Positions 17,617 to 26,282 of a stretch of 36,370 nucleotides of DNA are shown piece after piece. Made by a program: the position numbers and the translations under genes. Source of the DNA: an uncultured beta proteobacterium (GTDB lineage: Bacteria; Pseudomonadota; Gammaproteobacteria; Burkholderiales; SG8-41); assembly GCA_902825845.1 (NCBI GenBank), contig CADECM010000043.1, positions 1 through 36,370 of the forward strand, in the 5' to 3' direction. Positions within the stretch are counted from its first letter, which is position 1. Each line of letters opens with the position of its first letter. The notes below the pieces were generated by a model. That model searched no databases. It saw nothing but the letters and a program-made list of their open reading frames with translations, and was not told the origin of the DNA.

Positions 17617-17797
17617 GTGCCCAAGGGGGCTCAACCGACGATGGCGTCCGCGCTGAAGAAGGTCTGCGACAGCAAGGCATTCCCACCGCAGCATGTTCGA
17701 CAATGCCTACCTTGATGGCGCGGCCTTCGGCAATTGCCTGCAGGCCAACTTGCCGGTGCACGAGGAATTTCTGAAGGCGATCGGTGTCCTGAAGTAG
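17617..17797 (+). pseudogene. Remnant of a tctC-type receptor gene (3' end only, frameshifted)
   Basis: The frame at 17617-17697 reads VPKGAQPTMASALKKVCDS, like the C-terminal third of TctC/Bug receptors (PKG-x-P, then a helix ending in KKV-x-DS). After a frame change near 17690 the continuation reads MFDNAYLDGAAFG and HEEFLKAIGVLK, ending at the TAG at 17795. Together these match the last 55 or so residues of the receptor family. The first three quarters are absent. A frameshift sequencing error could explain the break but not the missing 5' part. Confidence 0.55.
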
Positions 17798-17869
17798 CGC
17801 GGGTCGTGCGCGCCTGCGTGCATGAAGCGCAGGGTGTTTGCCGGGACGCGCGCGACGTGCGACCTGCGC

Positions 17870-18264
17870 GGCGGTTCCTCGATCCCTGCGCAGCCGGCTC
17901 AGCCAGTGTTCCAACTGCTTGCCCGCGGCCTCGCGGCCGCACAGTCCGAACGGCAACGCCACGGCCACTGCCACGGCGCCGAAAGCAAGCGTCCGGCCTT
18001 TTGATTGGCCTCGTTCGCGCCGCTAACGGCAAGCAGGTTGACTACGAGGCCGCGCAGCACTTTGGCGACCCGCCAGCCGGCGAAGCCGATCACCGCGGCC
18101 GCAAAGACATCGGGCAGCATGTCGAGCATCTTGCCAATCATGCCCTGCACCGGGGCCAACAGCCCGTCGAGCGCATAGGCGCCGAGTATTGCCGGTATGA
18201 ACCGGAGGATCACCTGCCAGAACCGCACGTTGCCCGCAGTAATGGACGCTGGCCACAATTCCAT
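17870..18264 (-). pseudogene. Remnant of a CmpX-like (conserved TM-helix repeat) membrane protein
   Basis: From 18264 the minus strand encodes a helix-rich segment (FIPAILGAYALDG; MLPDVFAAAVIGFAGWRVAKV; LRGLVVNLLAVSGANE) typical of CmpX/mechanosensitive-channel-related TM-helix repeat proteins. The frame is then lost near 17985. The next frame carries the family's C-terminal pattern AFGAVAVAVALPFGLCGREAAG followed by QLEHWLSRLR (described here only as region 17880-17980). The repeat units expected between them are missing. Frameshift plus internal deletion indicate a dead gene. Confidence 0.55.
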
Positions 18265-18367
18265 TTACGTACGCATGTGTTGAAACTCGCTGCTGGAAGG
18301 TGAAGAAGCCGATGCGTGCACCCTGCCTGCTGCGCACGGTGCAGGCGCACCCGGTCAGGCTGGCGTA

Positions 18368-20449
18368 TCAGCCCGCGTGACGTTCGCTGAGCAGGGGCGG
18401 CACCCTTGCGTCGCGCCGTGTGTCACCGGCAGAGCGAGGCAGCGCGTCATTTGACATAGCCATATCGCGCGCTGCCGGCATGGCGCCGAGTGCCGCGGCG
18501 TGGCCGGGCATCCGGCGGCGCGCATCGCCCTCCACGCTTCCAGCAAGTTTGAACGCCGATACGGCCTGGATCAGTGCCTGAGCCTGCTGGCTGAGATGGT
18601 CCGCAGTGGCGGCAATTTGTTCCACCATCGCCGCGGTTTGCTGCGTGCCCTGATTCATCTGCTCCACAGCGCGGCTGACCTGCGTTACGCCATGACGCTG
18701 TTCCTCGCGCACGGTTTGCATGTCGGCCATGGTGCCGGCGACCTTGCGTACCGACTCGAGTATGCCCTCCATCGCCTTGCGTGATTCGGCCGCTTCGCGC
18801 GTTCCGGCTTGCACCTTGTCGAGAGAGTTTCCGATCAGTCCGCGAATTTCCCTGGACGCTCCGGCGGAGCGCTGTGCCAGCGCGCGCACTTCGGTGGCGA
18901 CCACCGCAAAACCGCGGCCTTGTTCCCCCGCGCGCGCGGCTTCCACCGCGGCATTCAGTGCGAGGATGTTGGTCTGAAAGGCGATACTGTCGATGACGCC
19001 AATAATGTCGGCGATTTTTTTTGATGCGTCATCGATTTCCTGCATGGTTTCTGTCACTTTGCCCACCACAATGCCGCCCTGTTCCGCCGCGCCGGCGGCC
19101 TGCAGCGCGAGTTCGCTGACATGCTGGGTGCTTTCGTCGTTCTTGTGGAAGGTGGCATTGAGTTCTTCCATACTGGCTGCGGTTTGCTCCAGACTGGACG
19201 CCTGCGATTCGGTGCGTGCGCTCATGTTCTGCGTGCTGACGGCGATTTCACGTGCTGCGTTGCCCACCGCATCGCTGTTTTCGCGAATGGCGGCGACGAT
19301 GCGCGCCAGATTGGTCTGCATGTCGCGTATGGAGCCGCGCAACTGGCCGACTTCGTCGCCGCTGATTCGCTCCATGGCGGTGTCCAGATTGCCCGACGCG
19401 ATGGCGTTGGCGTCGTGGATCGCCACGTTCAGCGGACGCGTGATCGAGCGTGCCATCCAGAACATCGCGGCCGCCCCGACGAGCAGCAATGCGCCCACCA
19501 GTCCCAGCAACAGGCCCATCAGCCGGCGTTGGCCGGATACCTGTGCGCGCAACAGGCGCTCGATTTCTACGCCCGCGGTCTCCATCAGCCGAAACTGGGC
19601 GTCGAGCGCGGTGGACGCGAGTTTGAAGTAGTCGCCGGCGTTGAAGCGCAGCACTTCGATGCGCATGAATTCCAGGTCGGTCACTGCAATCAGCTTCTGT
19701 GTATCTTTTTGTGCGCTCAGCGATTCGGCGTTGAGTTTTTCCAGACCGCCAGCGCCGGCAGCGGCTTTTTGAATCATGCTGCGGCTGTGTTCCATGCCTT
19801 CGCGCGTGCGTTCCAGCATGGCGGCAATGGTCACCCGCTCCTCGGTCGTGGCCTGCTTGATGCCCAGTATGCTGGTGCCCGTGGCGAGCAGGCGGCCGAT
19901 GCCTTCCGCAAGCTGGGGTACATCGGCAAATGCCGCTATGAGATGGGAGGTCGCCGCGTCCGACTCCTGCGTCAGGCCGAAGTAATCCATGGTGCTTTCG
20001 AGCAGTTTGGACACCTGTGTCAGCAGTTTGCCGTGGATCTGGTTCGATTCCTCGATCGGAAGACCGTTGCCCTTGAGTGCCTTGGTGAGCGCGGTCCAAT
20101 CGGCGGTAAAGGTGTCGAATGCAGCGCGCAGGGTGGCAGCCTCCGGCGGCAGGGTGGCGCGCGCACGGGTAATCGCCTCGGCAACCTCTGTTGCCGCTGT
20201 CGCGCGCTGGGCATCAAGTGACTGATCACCGCTCAGCGCGGCGGCAGACAGACCACGATGGCGCTGCAGCGGCCGCATGATGCGCACGATCAGAATCGAT
20301 GGCGAAAGACCGCGTATTTCGATCAGCGCCGTGCGAATTTCTTTATTGGCGCCGCGCACATACAGGTAAGTCGGTAGTGCGCACAGCAGCAAGGCAATCA
20401 GCCCGAGGATCAGTAACTTGTGCCAAACGCGTATAGCGGACAGCTTCAT
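18368..20449 (-). CDS. Methyl-accepting chemotaxis protein with NIT-like sensor
   Basis: A 693-residue inner-membrane chemoreceptor. Order: TM1 at 11-31, periplasmic helical sensor at about 35-305, TM2 at 311-332, HAMP at 333-385, cytoplasmic signalling rod to about 645, and a variable tail. The hairpin tip with the CheA/CheW-binding core is at 490-520 ([30 protein letters not shown]). The sensor starts with [15 protein letters not shown] (61-75), which resembles NIT-type nitrate/nitrite-responsive domains; the ligand assignment is inference. GGGAG precedes the ATG at 20449. It controls flagellar direction or another chemosensory output with components not in this window. The sequence ends without the NWETF-like receptor tail. 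Confidence 0.92.
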   Translation of the reverse strand: MKLSAIRVWHKLLILGLIALLLCALPTYLYVRGANKEIRTALIEIRGLSPSILIVRIMRPLQRHRGLSAAALSGDQSLDAQRATAATEVAEAITRARATLPPEAATLRAAFDTFTADWTALTKALKGNGLPIEESNQIHGKLLTQVSKLLESTMDYFGLTQESDAATSHLIAAFADVPQLAEGIGRLLATGTSILGIKQATTEERVTIAAMLERTREGMEHSRSMIQKAAAGAGGLEKLNAESLSAQKDTQKLIAVTDLEFMRIEVLRFNAGDYFKLASTALDAQFRLMETAGVEIERLLRAQVSGQRRLMGLLLGLVGALLLVGAAAMFWMARSITRPLNVAIHDANAIASGNLDTAMERISGDEVGQLRGSIRDMQTNLARIVAAIRENSDAVGNAAREIAVSTQNMSARTESQASSLEQTAASMEELNATFHKNDESTQHVSELALQAAGAAEQGGIVVGKVTETMQEIDDASKKIADIIGVIDSIAFQTNILALNAAVEAARAGEQGRGFAVVATEVRALAQRSAGASREIRGLIGNSLDKVQAGTREAAESRKAMEGILESVRKVAGTMADMQTVREEQRHGVTQVSRAVEQMNQGTQQTAAMVEQIAATADHLSQQAQALIQAVSAFKLAGSVEGDARRRMPGHAAALGAMPAARDMAMSNDALPRSAGDTRRDARVPPLLSERHAG

Positions 20450-20849
20450 CGTCTACTCCCGAGCCCGCTTACAAATTGGGTGGACTATTTGTAGGCATTT
20501 TTTTGAATTGTGAATAATACGTTAACATTTTGCTGTGCCGCAATGGGTTGTACCCGATAACCACAGGCTGGAAAGATTGTGCTTTCTGTCGTGCGCTGAC
20601 GATCAGCCGGCGGTCTCGTGTGTGACGCAATCCTAAAGCGAGCGGAACAAGTGGTGGAATTGGCACGTGCCGTGCGCGTCCAGGGGCGTGGCGGGTGATT
20701 TCGGAAGCCCTGGACGGTTTATGCGTTTCGCCGCGCCGCATGGCGGACGCGAATGAGCGGCAGTACTGCGTGAAACCGAGGTGCGTCAGCGCATCATGGC
20801 CATCGGTGTGCTGCCGTGGGCACCAGTCCGCGGCGCGTACGCTGGCGCT

Positions 20850-21824
20850 TTACTGCGCCTGTCCGAGCTTCGCGCCGCTGTCCTTAAGCAGCCTGGTCCA
20901 ATGGTCGGTGTCTTTTTTGAGAAAGGCGGTGTATTCGGCCGGCGTGGAGCCGACGGCTTCGGCGCCGACCACAAACATGCGTTCGGCCAACTTGGGATCC
21001 TTGATCGCCTTGACCAGTTCGGCATTAATCTTGTTGACATAGGCGGATGGCGTCTTGAGCGGGACATGCATGCCGTACCAGCCATACAGCGAAAACCCGG
21101 GAACCGTGTCGGAGACCGGCGGCGCGCCTGGCAGCAGCTTGGTGGGTTCGCGGTAGGTAACGCCGAGCACGCGTACTTTTCCGGATTTCATGAACGGCGG
21201 CAGCGTGGGAACCGCGGGGCAGTAGACATGAATGGCGCCGGACAGAATGTCGGTCATGGTGGTCATGGTATTGGCGTACGGCACATGGGTCATCTTGAGG
21301 CCGTTCATGGCGTTGAAATTTTCCATGCACAGGTGAGACGAGCCCCAGTTGCCTGCCGACCCATAGCGCAGTTGACCCGGACGCGCCTTGGCGTAGGCGA
21401 TCCACTCGGCGATATTTTTCACCGGTGTCGCTGCGCTCACCACGATCGCAAACGGCGTGGTGCCCACCAGTGTCACCGCCCCCAGTTCGCTCGCGAGCAT
21501 ATGCTTTTGGAACATCAGCATCGCGATCAGATTGGTCATGGTAAAGAGCCCGAGGGTATGCCCGTCGGGCGCTGATTTTGCCAGCAATTCCACCGCGATC
21601 AATCCGGTGGCGCCGGGACGATTGTCCACAACCACCGGCTGACTCCAGGATTCGGATAGCCTCGCGGCGAGCAGGCGCGCGATGACATCCGGCGCGGAGC
21701 CGGCACCGTTGGCCACAATCATGCGCACGGGGCGAACGGGATAGGCTTGTGACTGACTTTGGGCGTGGCCGTGAGCTACAGACACCAATACAAGCACGCT
21801 TGCAGATACTGAAAGAATACGCAT
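20850..21824 (-). CDS. Tripartite tricarboxylate transporter substrate-binding protein (TctC/Bug family)
   Basis: A 324-residue periplasmic receptor. Its signal peptide (MRILSVSASVLVLVSVAHGH, then AQS cleavage) is followed by a two-lobe Bug fold: YPVRPVRMIVANGAGSAPDV (start of domain, about residues 29-48), VVVDNRPGATG (about 64-74) and GQLRYGSAGNWGSSH. Bug receptors bind carboxylates such as citrate, glutamate, aspartate or aromatic acids for a TctAB permease; none is encoded here. The ATG at 21824 is preferred because it gives a clean signal peptide with GGAGAGCAGGA upstream. It is separated from the PEP-CTERM gene by a long divergent intergenic region. Confidence 0.9.
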   Translation of the reverse strand: MRILSVSASVLVLVSVAHGHAQSQSQAYPVRPVRMIVANGAGSAPDVIARLLAARLSESWSQPVVVDNRPGATGLIAVELLAKSAPDGHTLGLFTMTNLIAMLMFQKHMLASELGAVTLVGTTPFAIVVSAATPVKNIAEWIAYAKARPGQLRYGSAGNWGSSHLCMENFNAMNGLKMTHVPYANTMTTMTDILSGAIHVYCPAVPTLPPFMKSGKVRVLGVTYREPTKLLPGAPPVSDTVPGFSLYGWYGMHVPLKTPSAYVNKINAELVKAIKDPKLAERMFVVGAEAVGSTPAEYTAFLKKDTDHWTRLLKDSGAKLGQAQ

Positions 21825-22559
21825 TCCTGCTCTCCGGATTGGATAGTGACGGCAAAAATAAACAGCGCGGATCATAGCGTATGGCACTGGCACTGCGAAT
21901 GGCGTGCGCCGCTTGAAGACGCGGTTGCGAATCGCTCTCTTGCCAACCGGCGCTTGTGCGTGCAGATTTTTGGGTTATTGGATTGTTACCGGCGCAGCAC
22001 TATCGCGTTCGTGACACGCGGCTTTCGTTACAGTCACGCGCGGAATAACAACGCCGCGCGCGATGTCGTATTCATGTCTCGCGTTCCGCAATTCCGTTGT
22101 AGTGTGAGCGCGTCAGTCGCCGTGCGGTGTCGGAATTTCTTACAAGCGTTCGTTGTGGATCGTGGGGCACGCGGGGAACTTAAATGAGGGATGAAACAGA
22201 GGGCTAAGTAGAAAAACGTAGTTTGATATTTGATGCAAATGTAGAAGCTACTTTCCATATTTATCAAACACTTAACTGTCACTTCTGTTCATGGTAATTG
22301 ATAGCGCGGGGCATCGGACTGAATACTCGTGGCGCGGGCCTTGCGTGGTGCTGGCGCGAAACGCGCCACACGCGAACTGCAGGTCTGTGACAGGAGGTTC
22401 ATGATCAACGTGCACTGTCGGATTCTTTTACAGCCGGCAATGGCAAAGTGTGAACTGGTTCACATCTGTCGTTCGGCCGAAGCCGGATGTCGCTGTACTT
22501 CCGGCGAGAATCACGCACAAATTCCATTAAATATGCGTATTAAAATTCGAATGACTCGT
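21825..22559. other. Long divergent intergenic region upstream of the PEP-CTERM promoter
   Basis: No convincing gene. The AT-rich stretch at 22190-22290 contains GTTTGATA and TATCAAAC (about 22218-22266), an 8-bp inverted pair that could be an activator site. A perfect TGGCGCG-AAA-CGCGCCA hairpin lies at 22352-22368. Several short open frames here have no ribosome site or family match. Confidence 0.35.
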
Positions 22560-22575
22560 TGGCACGGTATCTGCT
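22560..22575 (+). promoter_or_regulatory. Sigma-54 (-24/-12) promoter upstream of the PEP-CTERM gene
   Basis: TGGCACGGTATCTGCT matches the sigma-54 consensus TGGCAC-N5-TTGCW at all positions but one, with the correct GG-to-GC spacing of 12. It lies about 210 bases upstream of the GTG start. Known PEP-CTERM/exosortase systems in betaproteobacteria depend on RpoN with the PrsK/PrsR two-component pair, which makes this assignment coherent. Confidence 0.7.
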
Positions 22576-22785
22576 TATATAGGTAGCGCAGGCCACCGAT
22601 CATGATTCTGAACAGCGAGGAGGGGAGATTGTGCGGTGGCATGCGCAGCAGCGACGGAAGGGAAGCAATCAATCGCCTTCCTTGAACGTCCGGGAGCATC
22701 AACAAAGTGGGTGGATGGATTGGTGCAACAAAACGGTCTGGTGATGCTTCCGGACGTGATGTCTAAAACTACGAAAGGAATTGTT

Positions 22786-23454
22786 GTGAAACTAAAAAAA
22801 CTCGCTATAGCGTCTTTGGTGTCCGGTGCGATGTGTCTGATCGGAGCGCCGGCCAACGCCAGTTTGATATTGAAGCTCAGTGATGGGGTCAATACCGTCA
22901 CTGTCGCAGACGGTAGCGCCCAGGATATGAATTCAGTTGCAGGTGCGATTACCTTTATCGGCGCAGTGGGCAGCATCTGGAATATTAACGTTTCCACCGC
23001 AATTGGAACCGAGCAATATCCTAACGGATTCGGCATTGACCTGAATTCCGTCAACCTTAGTCGTGGTGCCGGCACACTGTCGGTCGCAATGACCGAGACC
23101 GGCCTGAGTTTTGGGGCGCCAGGCTCCTCGTCGCACGTCTCCGGCGCAATTGGAGGGACAACGGCTGGAACCGTTTCCTACGCGCTGTACACGGACAACA
23201 GTAACGCCGCGTTTGGTCAGGGGACTACGGTGTTCTCAGGCACTGGCGCCAATCCTGTGTTTTCAGGCACCGGTGGCGCTGACGTTTCTCTCGCAGACCC
23301 CTTCTCAATGACTGCGGTACTGAACATCACACACACCGGCCCCGGCGCAACAAGCTTTGACTTCGAAGGCAAGGTGCCGGAACCCGCAAGCCTGGCATTG
23401 CTGGGCCTTGGCCTGCTCGGCATGGGTTTTGCCCGGTGCCGCAAGACGGCCTAG
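22786..23454 (+). CDS. PEP-CTERM sorting domain-containing exported protein
   Basis: A 222-residue secreted protein. The start is GTG 22786 with AAAGGAA seven bases upstream; the longer in-frame ATG (22759) has no ribosome site. The signal peptide is KLKKLAIASLVSG then MCLIGAPANA, cleaved before SLIL. The mature part is Gly/Ser/Thr/Asn-rich with beta-strand character and no known catalytic domain. The C terminus is a complete PEP-CTERM signal: VPEPASLALLG, a hydrophobic helix and the basic tail ARCRKTA. Such proteins are processed by exosortase (EpsH/XrtA) and become surface or biofilm/floc matrix components. No exosortase gene lies in the window. Codon use is somewhat more AT-rich than in neighbours. 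A sigma-54 promoter and a strong terminator frame the gene. Confidence 0.9.
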   Translation: MKLKKLAIASLVSGAMCLIGAPANASLILKLSDGVNTVTVADGSAQDMNSVAGAITFIGAVGSIWNINVSTAIGTEQYPNGFGIDLNSVNLSRGAGTLSVAMTETGLSFGAPGSSSHVSGAIGGTTAGTVSYALYTDNSNAAFGQGTTVFSGTGANPVFSGTGGADVSLADPFSMTAVLNITHTGPGATSFDFEGKVPEPASLALLGLGLLGMGFARCRKTA

Positions 23455-23501
23455 TATTGGGCAGCACGTAGTCCAGTAAACCGGACCAAGTCGTTTTCGC
23501 G

Positions 23502-23538
23502 CCCCTTCCGCCAGCAATGGTGGGAGGGGTTTTTTTTT
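23502..23538 (+). terminator. Rho-independent terminator of the PEP-CTERM gene
   Basis: CCCCTTCCGCC-AGCAAT-GGTGGGAGGGG forms an 11-bp stem (two G-U pairs) and is followed by nine T residues. It begins 48 bases after the stop codon. Confidence 0.8.
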
Positions 23539-23684
23539 GCATTTGCGGTGCAGACATTGTGCTGTCGGACGTTGAAGTAATTGCGGCGATGCGTTCAGCT
23601 TCCATCCCAAAAGCCCCGAGCGGATGCGCATGGGACGCGGGGTGCGTGCCTCGCGGGTGAAATCCAGCATTGCCTGACGCGAAT

Positions 23685-23713
23685 TTGACCGCCTGCATGC
23701 GGACGGCTACAGT
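23685..23713 (+). promoter_or_regulatory. Candidate sigma-70 promoter for the downstream tctC gene
   Basis: TTGACC (23685-23690), 17 bases and TACAGT (23708-23713) sit about 65 bases before the ATG at 23778, after the PEP-CTERM terminator. The interval 23541-23684 shows nothing else. The same 14-mer surrounds the putative -35 at 16993. Confidence 0.4.
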
Positions 23714-23777
23714 GGTGCTAAAGCACGTCAACCAGCACGAACGGCAGTAACAACCTGAGGTATTGCGGGGGGTGCCC

Positions 23778-24752
23778 ATGAACGTGACATGGCTCGTGGC
23801 GTTATTGTCCTGTGCGATCTCCGGCGTGGCAGCCGCGCAGGCAGATCCGGCGCCCGGATTTCCCTCGAAGCCGATTCGCTGGATCGTGGGCTTCACGCCC
23901 GGCGCATCGAACGACGTCGTTGCGCGCACGGTGGCAGCGCGCCTCACGGAAATCTGGGGGCGGCAGATCATCATCGACAACCGCCCCGGGGCGGGCGGCA
24001 TGATCGGCGGTGAGTTGGCCGCGCGCGCCGCGCCCGATGGCTACACGGTGCTACTGGCAACCGGCGGGCCGAACATCGGCAATCCGCTGCTATCGAAGCG
24101 GCCCGTCTACCGGATCGAGGATTTCGCGTATGTCGTCATTGCGGCCGCCACCCCCATGGTCGTCATTGTTACGCCATCGTTTCCGGCACACACGCCGCGC
24201 GAATTCGTCGACTACCTCAAGGCGAATCCCGGCAAGGTCAACTGGGCCTCGGCGGGCGTCAACAGCACGCCTCACGTCAGCATGGCGATCTTCACCCATG
24301 CCACCGGCGTGAAATTGATTCATGTGCCGTACAAGGGCGGGGCGCCGGCACTGATCGACGTCGTGAGCGGGCAGGTCGCCGGCATGCATACTTCGGTGGC
24401 GACGGCCGAGTCGCAGATTCGCGCCCGCCGTGTGCGCGTGATTGCGGTCGCGGGACCAAAGCGCCTGTCATCGCTCCCCGATGTGCCGACGCTGGCGGAG
24501 GCGGGCGTCAACGACGCTGAGGCCCCCAATTTTTACGGCATGGCGGCGCCGGCGCGCACGCCGCCGGCGATCGTGCAAAAACTGAACAGTGGCGTCAATC
24601 AAGCACTCGCACAGTCGGAGGTTCGCCGCCGGCTGGCTGATCTCGGCATGGAAATCGTCGGCGGCTCGCCGCAGGACGCCGCGCGGTTCGTGATGCAGGA
24701 GGCCGGGCGCGTGCGGAAATTGATAAGCGCCGGCGTGTTGACGCCGGAGTAG
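23778..24752 (+). CDS. Tripartite tricarboxylate transporter substrate-binding protein (TctC/Bug family)
   Basis: A 324-residue periplasmic receptor with a signal peptide (MNVTWLVALLSCAISGVAAA then QAD). The Bug fold is evident in FPSKPIRWIVGFTPGASNDV (start of the mature domain), IIIDNRPGAGGMIG and LIHVPYKGGAPALIDVVSGQV (each a landmark of the family). GCGGGGGG before the ATG at 23778 fixes the start over the TTG at 23763. It would deliver a carboxylate to a TctAB permease encoded elsewhere. It is monocistronic, with its own putative promoter, and converges with the hypothetical gene at 24796. A perfect CCGGCGT-GTTG-ACGCCGG hairpin spans its last codons (24730-24747) without a T run. Confidence 0.9.
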   Translation: MNVTWLVALLSCAISGVAAAQADPAPGFPSKPIRWIVGFTPGASNDVVARTVAARLTEIWGRQIIIDNRPGAGGMIGGELAARAAPDGYTVLLATGGPNIGNPLLSKRPVYRIEDFAYVVIAAATPMVVIVTPSFPAHTPREFVDYLKANPGKVNWASAGVNSTPHVSMAIFTHATGVKLIHVPYKGGAPALIDVVSGQVAGMHTSVATAESQIRARRVRVIAVAGPKRLSSLPDVPTLAEAGVNDAEAPNFYGMAAPARTPPAIVQKLNSGVNQALAQSEVRRRLADLGMEIVGGSPQDAARFVMQEAGRVRKLISAGVLTPE

Positions 24753-24795
24753 GCGCGACGCCAACGGCAGCCGGCGTTTGCACCCTGCGGCAGGT

Positions 24796-25221
24796 TCACC
24801 CGCGCCGGTAGGGGAAGCAGCGCGCGGGGTCCAATGTAAGGCCATAGTGCCGGGCCAGTGCCTTGATGTCCTCGGCGTGCCTGGTATAGGGGTCGGCGTT
24901 CGCAGGGCCCACCACGACCGGTCGGAACGACGACTCATCCGTGCCGGCCGGCGGCAGCATGGCGGTCACGAGCCCCGCACCTTCGCTGTTGCGCAAGGTT
25001 ACGAAGATCGGCATCACCTTTTGCACGTGGCTCTTCAGGCCGATCTTTTGCTCGAACGCCCAGGTCGAGGCGGGCGGCACGAACGTCTTTGCCGCCGCTT
25101 CAGCCGCCTGGCGAAAGTGTTTCTCGACCGCGTGGTTCATGAGCTGCGATTCGCGGATCGCTTCACCCTCGGTCTCCATCCTGAACCAGGTTCCGTTTGG
25201 TCCATCGCAAACAAATTGCAT
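24796..25221 (-). CDS. Hypothetical protein, 141 residues
   Basis: I do not recognise this family. It has no signal peptide or membrane segment. The N terminus MQFVCDGPNGTWFRMETEGE is followed by a helix region (residues 20-50: AIRESQLMNHAVEKHF), a strand-rich middle (QKVMPIFVTLRN; GLVTAMLPP) and the C terminus YGLTLDPARCFPYRRG. GGAGGTG before the ATG at 25221 is one of the best ribosome sites in the window, so it is very likely a real gene. It lies 90 bases downstream of the SucD-like gene on the same strand and may be the last gene of that operon. Confidence 0.7.
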   Translation of the reverse strand: MQFVCDGPNGTWFRMETEGEAIRESQLMNHAVEKHFRQAAEAAAKTFVPPASTWAFEQKIGLKSHVQKVMPIFVTLRNSEGAGLVTAMLPPAGTDESSFRPVVVGPANADPYTRHAEDIKALARHYGLTLDPARCFPYRRG

Positions 25222-25311
25222 ACGCCCACCTCCGGGAAAAGGCTTGCGGGGAACAGGACTGATCGGACACCGGGTGTCAAACCGAATCCAGGTCTTTGCC
25301 TTTCGGCGCGG

Positions 25312-26196
25312 CTAACGCAGCCGCTGAATAACGCCCTCCACCATCTCGTTCAACGATCCGAATACGGTTCCGCCCGCGGCTTCCAGCGCCTTGCGTTTGG
25401 CCTCCCAGGTGCCGTGTGAGCCGTGCACCAGCGCGCCGGCGTGACCCATGGTGACGCCTTCCGGCGCGCTGCGCCCGGCAATCAGCGCGAATACCGGCTT
25501 GGAGAACTTGTGGGCAATGCAGGCCGCGGCGAAGTCTTCTTCCTCGTGGCCGCCGATTTCGCCGATGATCAGCAGCGCCTTGGTGCGTTCGTCCTGCGCG
25601 TAGAACGGCACCAGGTCGGCATAGCGCACGCCTTTGACGGCGTCGCCGCCGACACCGATCCACACCGATGTGCCCATGCCGCGCATGGCCAGGCGATAGC
25701 CGGATTCATAGGACAGCGTGCCGGATTTGGACATGATGCCCACCGGGCCGGGTATCAGTGCGTCATTTGGCAGAAAGCCAAGCTTGGCTTCACCGGCGAT
25801 CGCCATGCCGGGCGTGGAAGCGCCGACCCAGATCGCGCCGGCCGCATCGACGGCACGCTTGGCCTTCAACGCATCGTGCACCGGCATGCCCTCGGTGGGT
25901 GTCACGATGTAGCGGATACCCGCAGCCAGTGCCTCCTCGATGGCGGCGAGCAGGTCGAACGCGCCCACCAGCGCCACGCTGGTAGTGGCGCCGGTGGCCT
26001 TGACTGCCGCCGCGCAGTCGCCGAACAGCGGCACGCCGTTGATTTCCGCCACTTCCTTGCGCGAGGAAACACCACCGACGAGGCGCGTGCCGTATTCCTT
26101 CATCAGGCGGCTGTGCAGGCGGCCGGCGCGGCCGCTGATGCCCTGCACGATTACCGGCGTTGTTCGAGTGATTCTGGGATTGAGTGTGTTGTTCAT
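25312..26196 (-). CDS. Succinyl-CoA ligase alpha-like subunit (SucD family acid-CoA ligase)
   Basis: A 294-residue protein of the SucD family. It has an N-terminal CoA-binding domain (VIVQGISGRAGRLHSR, 15-30), a ligase domain with GPVGIMSKSGTLSYES (150-165), and the phosphohistidine H252 in TMGHAGALVHG. With the beta subunit upstream it would form a CoA thioester from a carboxylic acid using ATP or GTP. Genuine TCA-cycle sucCD is usually near other TCA genes; here the neighbours are an oxygenase, EthD-like protein and crotonase, so a catabolic acid such as malate, citramalate or an itaconate-like acid is possible (inference). It lies 66 bases after the beta gene, with a hairpin between. Confidence 0.88.
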   Translation of the reverse strand: MNNTLNPRITRTTPVIVQGISGRAGRLHSRLMKEYGTRLVGGVSSRKEVAEINGVPLFGDCAAAVKATGATTSVALVGAFDLLAAIEEALAAGIRYIVTPTEGMPVHDALKAKRAVDAAGAIWVGASTPGMAIAGEAKLGFLPNDALIPGPVGIMSKSGTLSYESGYRLAMRGMGTSVWIGVGGDAVKGVRYADLVPFYAQDERTKALLIIGEIGGHEEEDFAAACIAHKFSKPVFALIAGRSAPEGVTMGHAGALVHGSHGTWEAKRKALEAAGGTVFGSLNEMVEGVIQRLR

Positions 26197-26228
26197 GCCA
26201 AGACCTTGTTCGGGTGAAGAGTGAAGGG

Positions 26229-26282
26229 GTGAAGGCGTGAAGGTGGTGCCCCATTTACCCGTTCACCCTTTCACGCCTTCAC
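26229..26282. repeat. GTGAAGG tandem and inverted repeat between sucC- and sucD-like genes
   Basis: Plus strand 26219-26243 contains GTGAAG units in tandem, and 26229-26243 (GTGAAGGCGTGAAGG) pairs with 26267-26282 (CCTTTCACGCCTTCAC) with one bulged base. The right arm includes the sucC stop codon and encodes its last residues (EGVKG). It is a strong intercistronic RNA hairpin without a T run, so it probably stabilises or uncouples the two messages rather than terminating. Confidence 0.6.

Noticed and set aside
20469..20741. A 90-codon frame in the gap 20450-20849 between the chemoreceptor and the tctC gene
   Set aside because: No ribosome site or family match; the gap otherwise shows only AT-rich upstream sequence of the chemoreceptor and a 5-bp GAAAG/CTTTC hairpin.
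22352..22368. Perfect 7-bp GC hairpin TGGCGCG-AAA-CGCGCCA
   Set aside because: No T run and no gene ends here, so it is not a terminator; a role as an operator cannot be supported.
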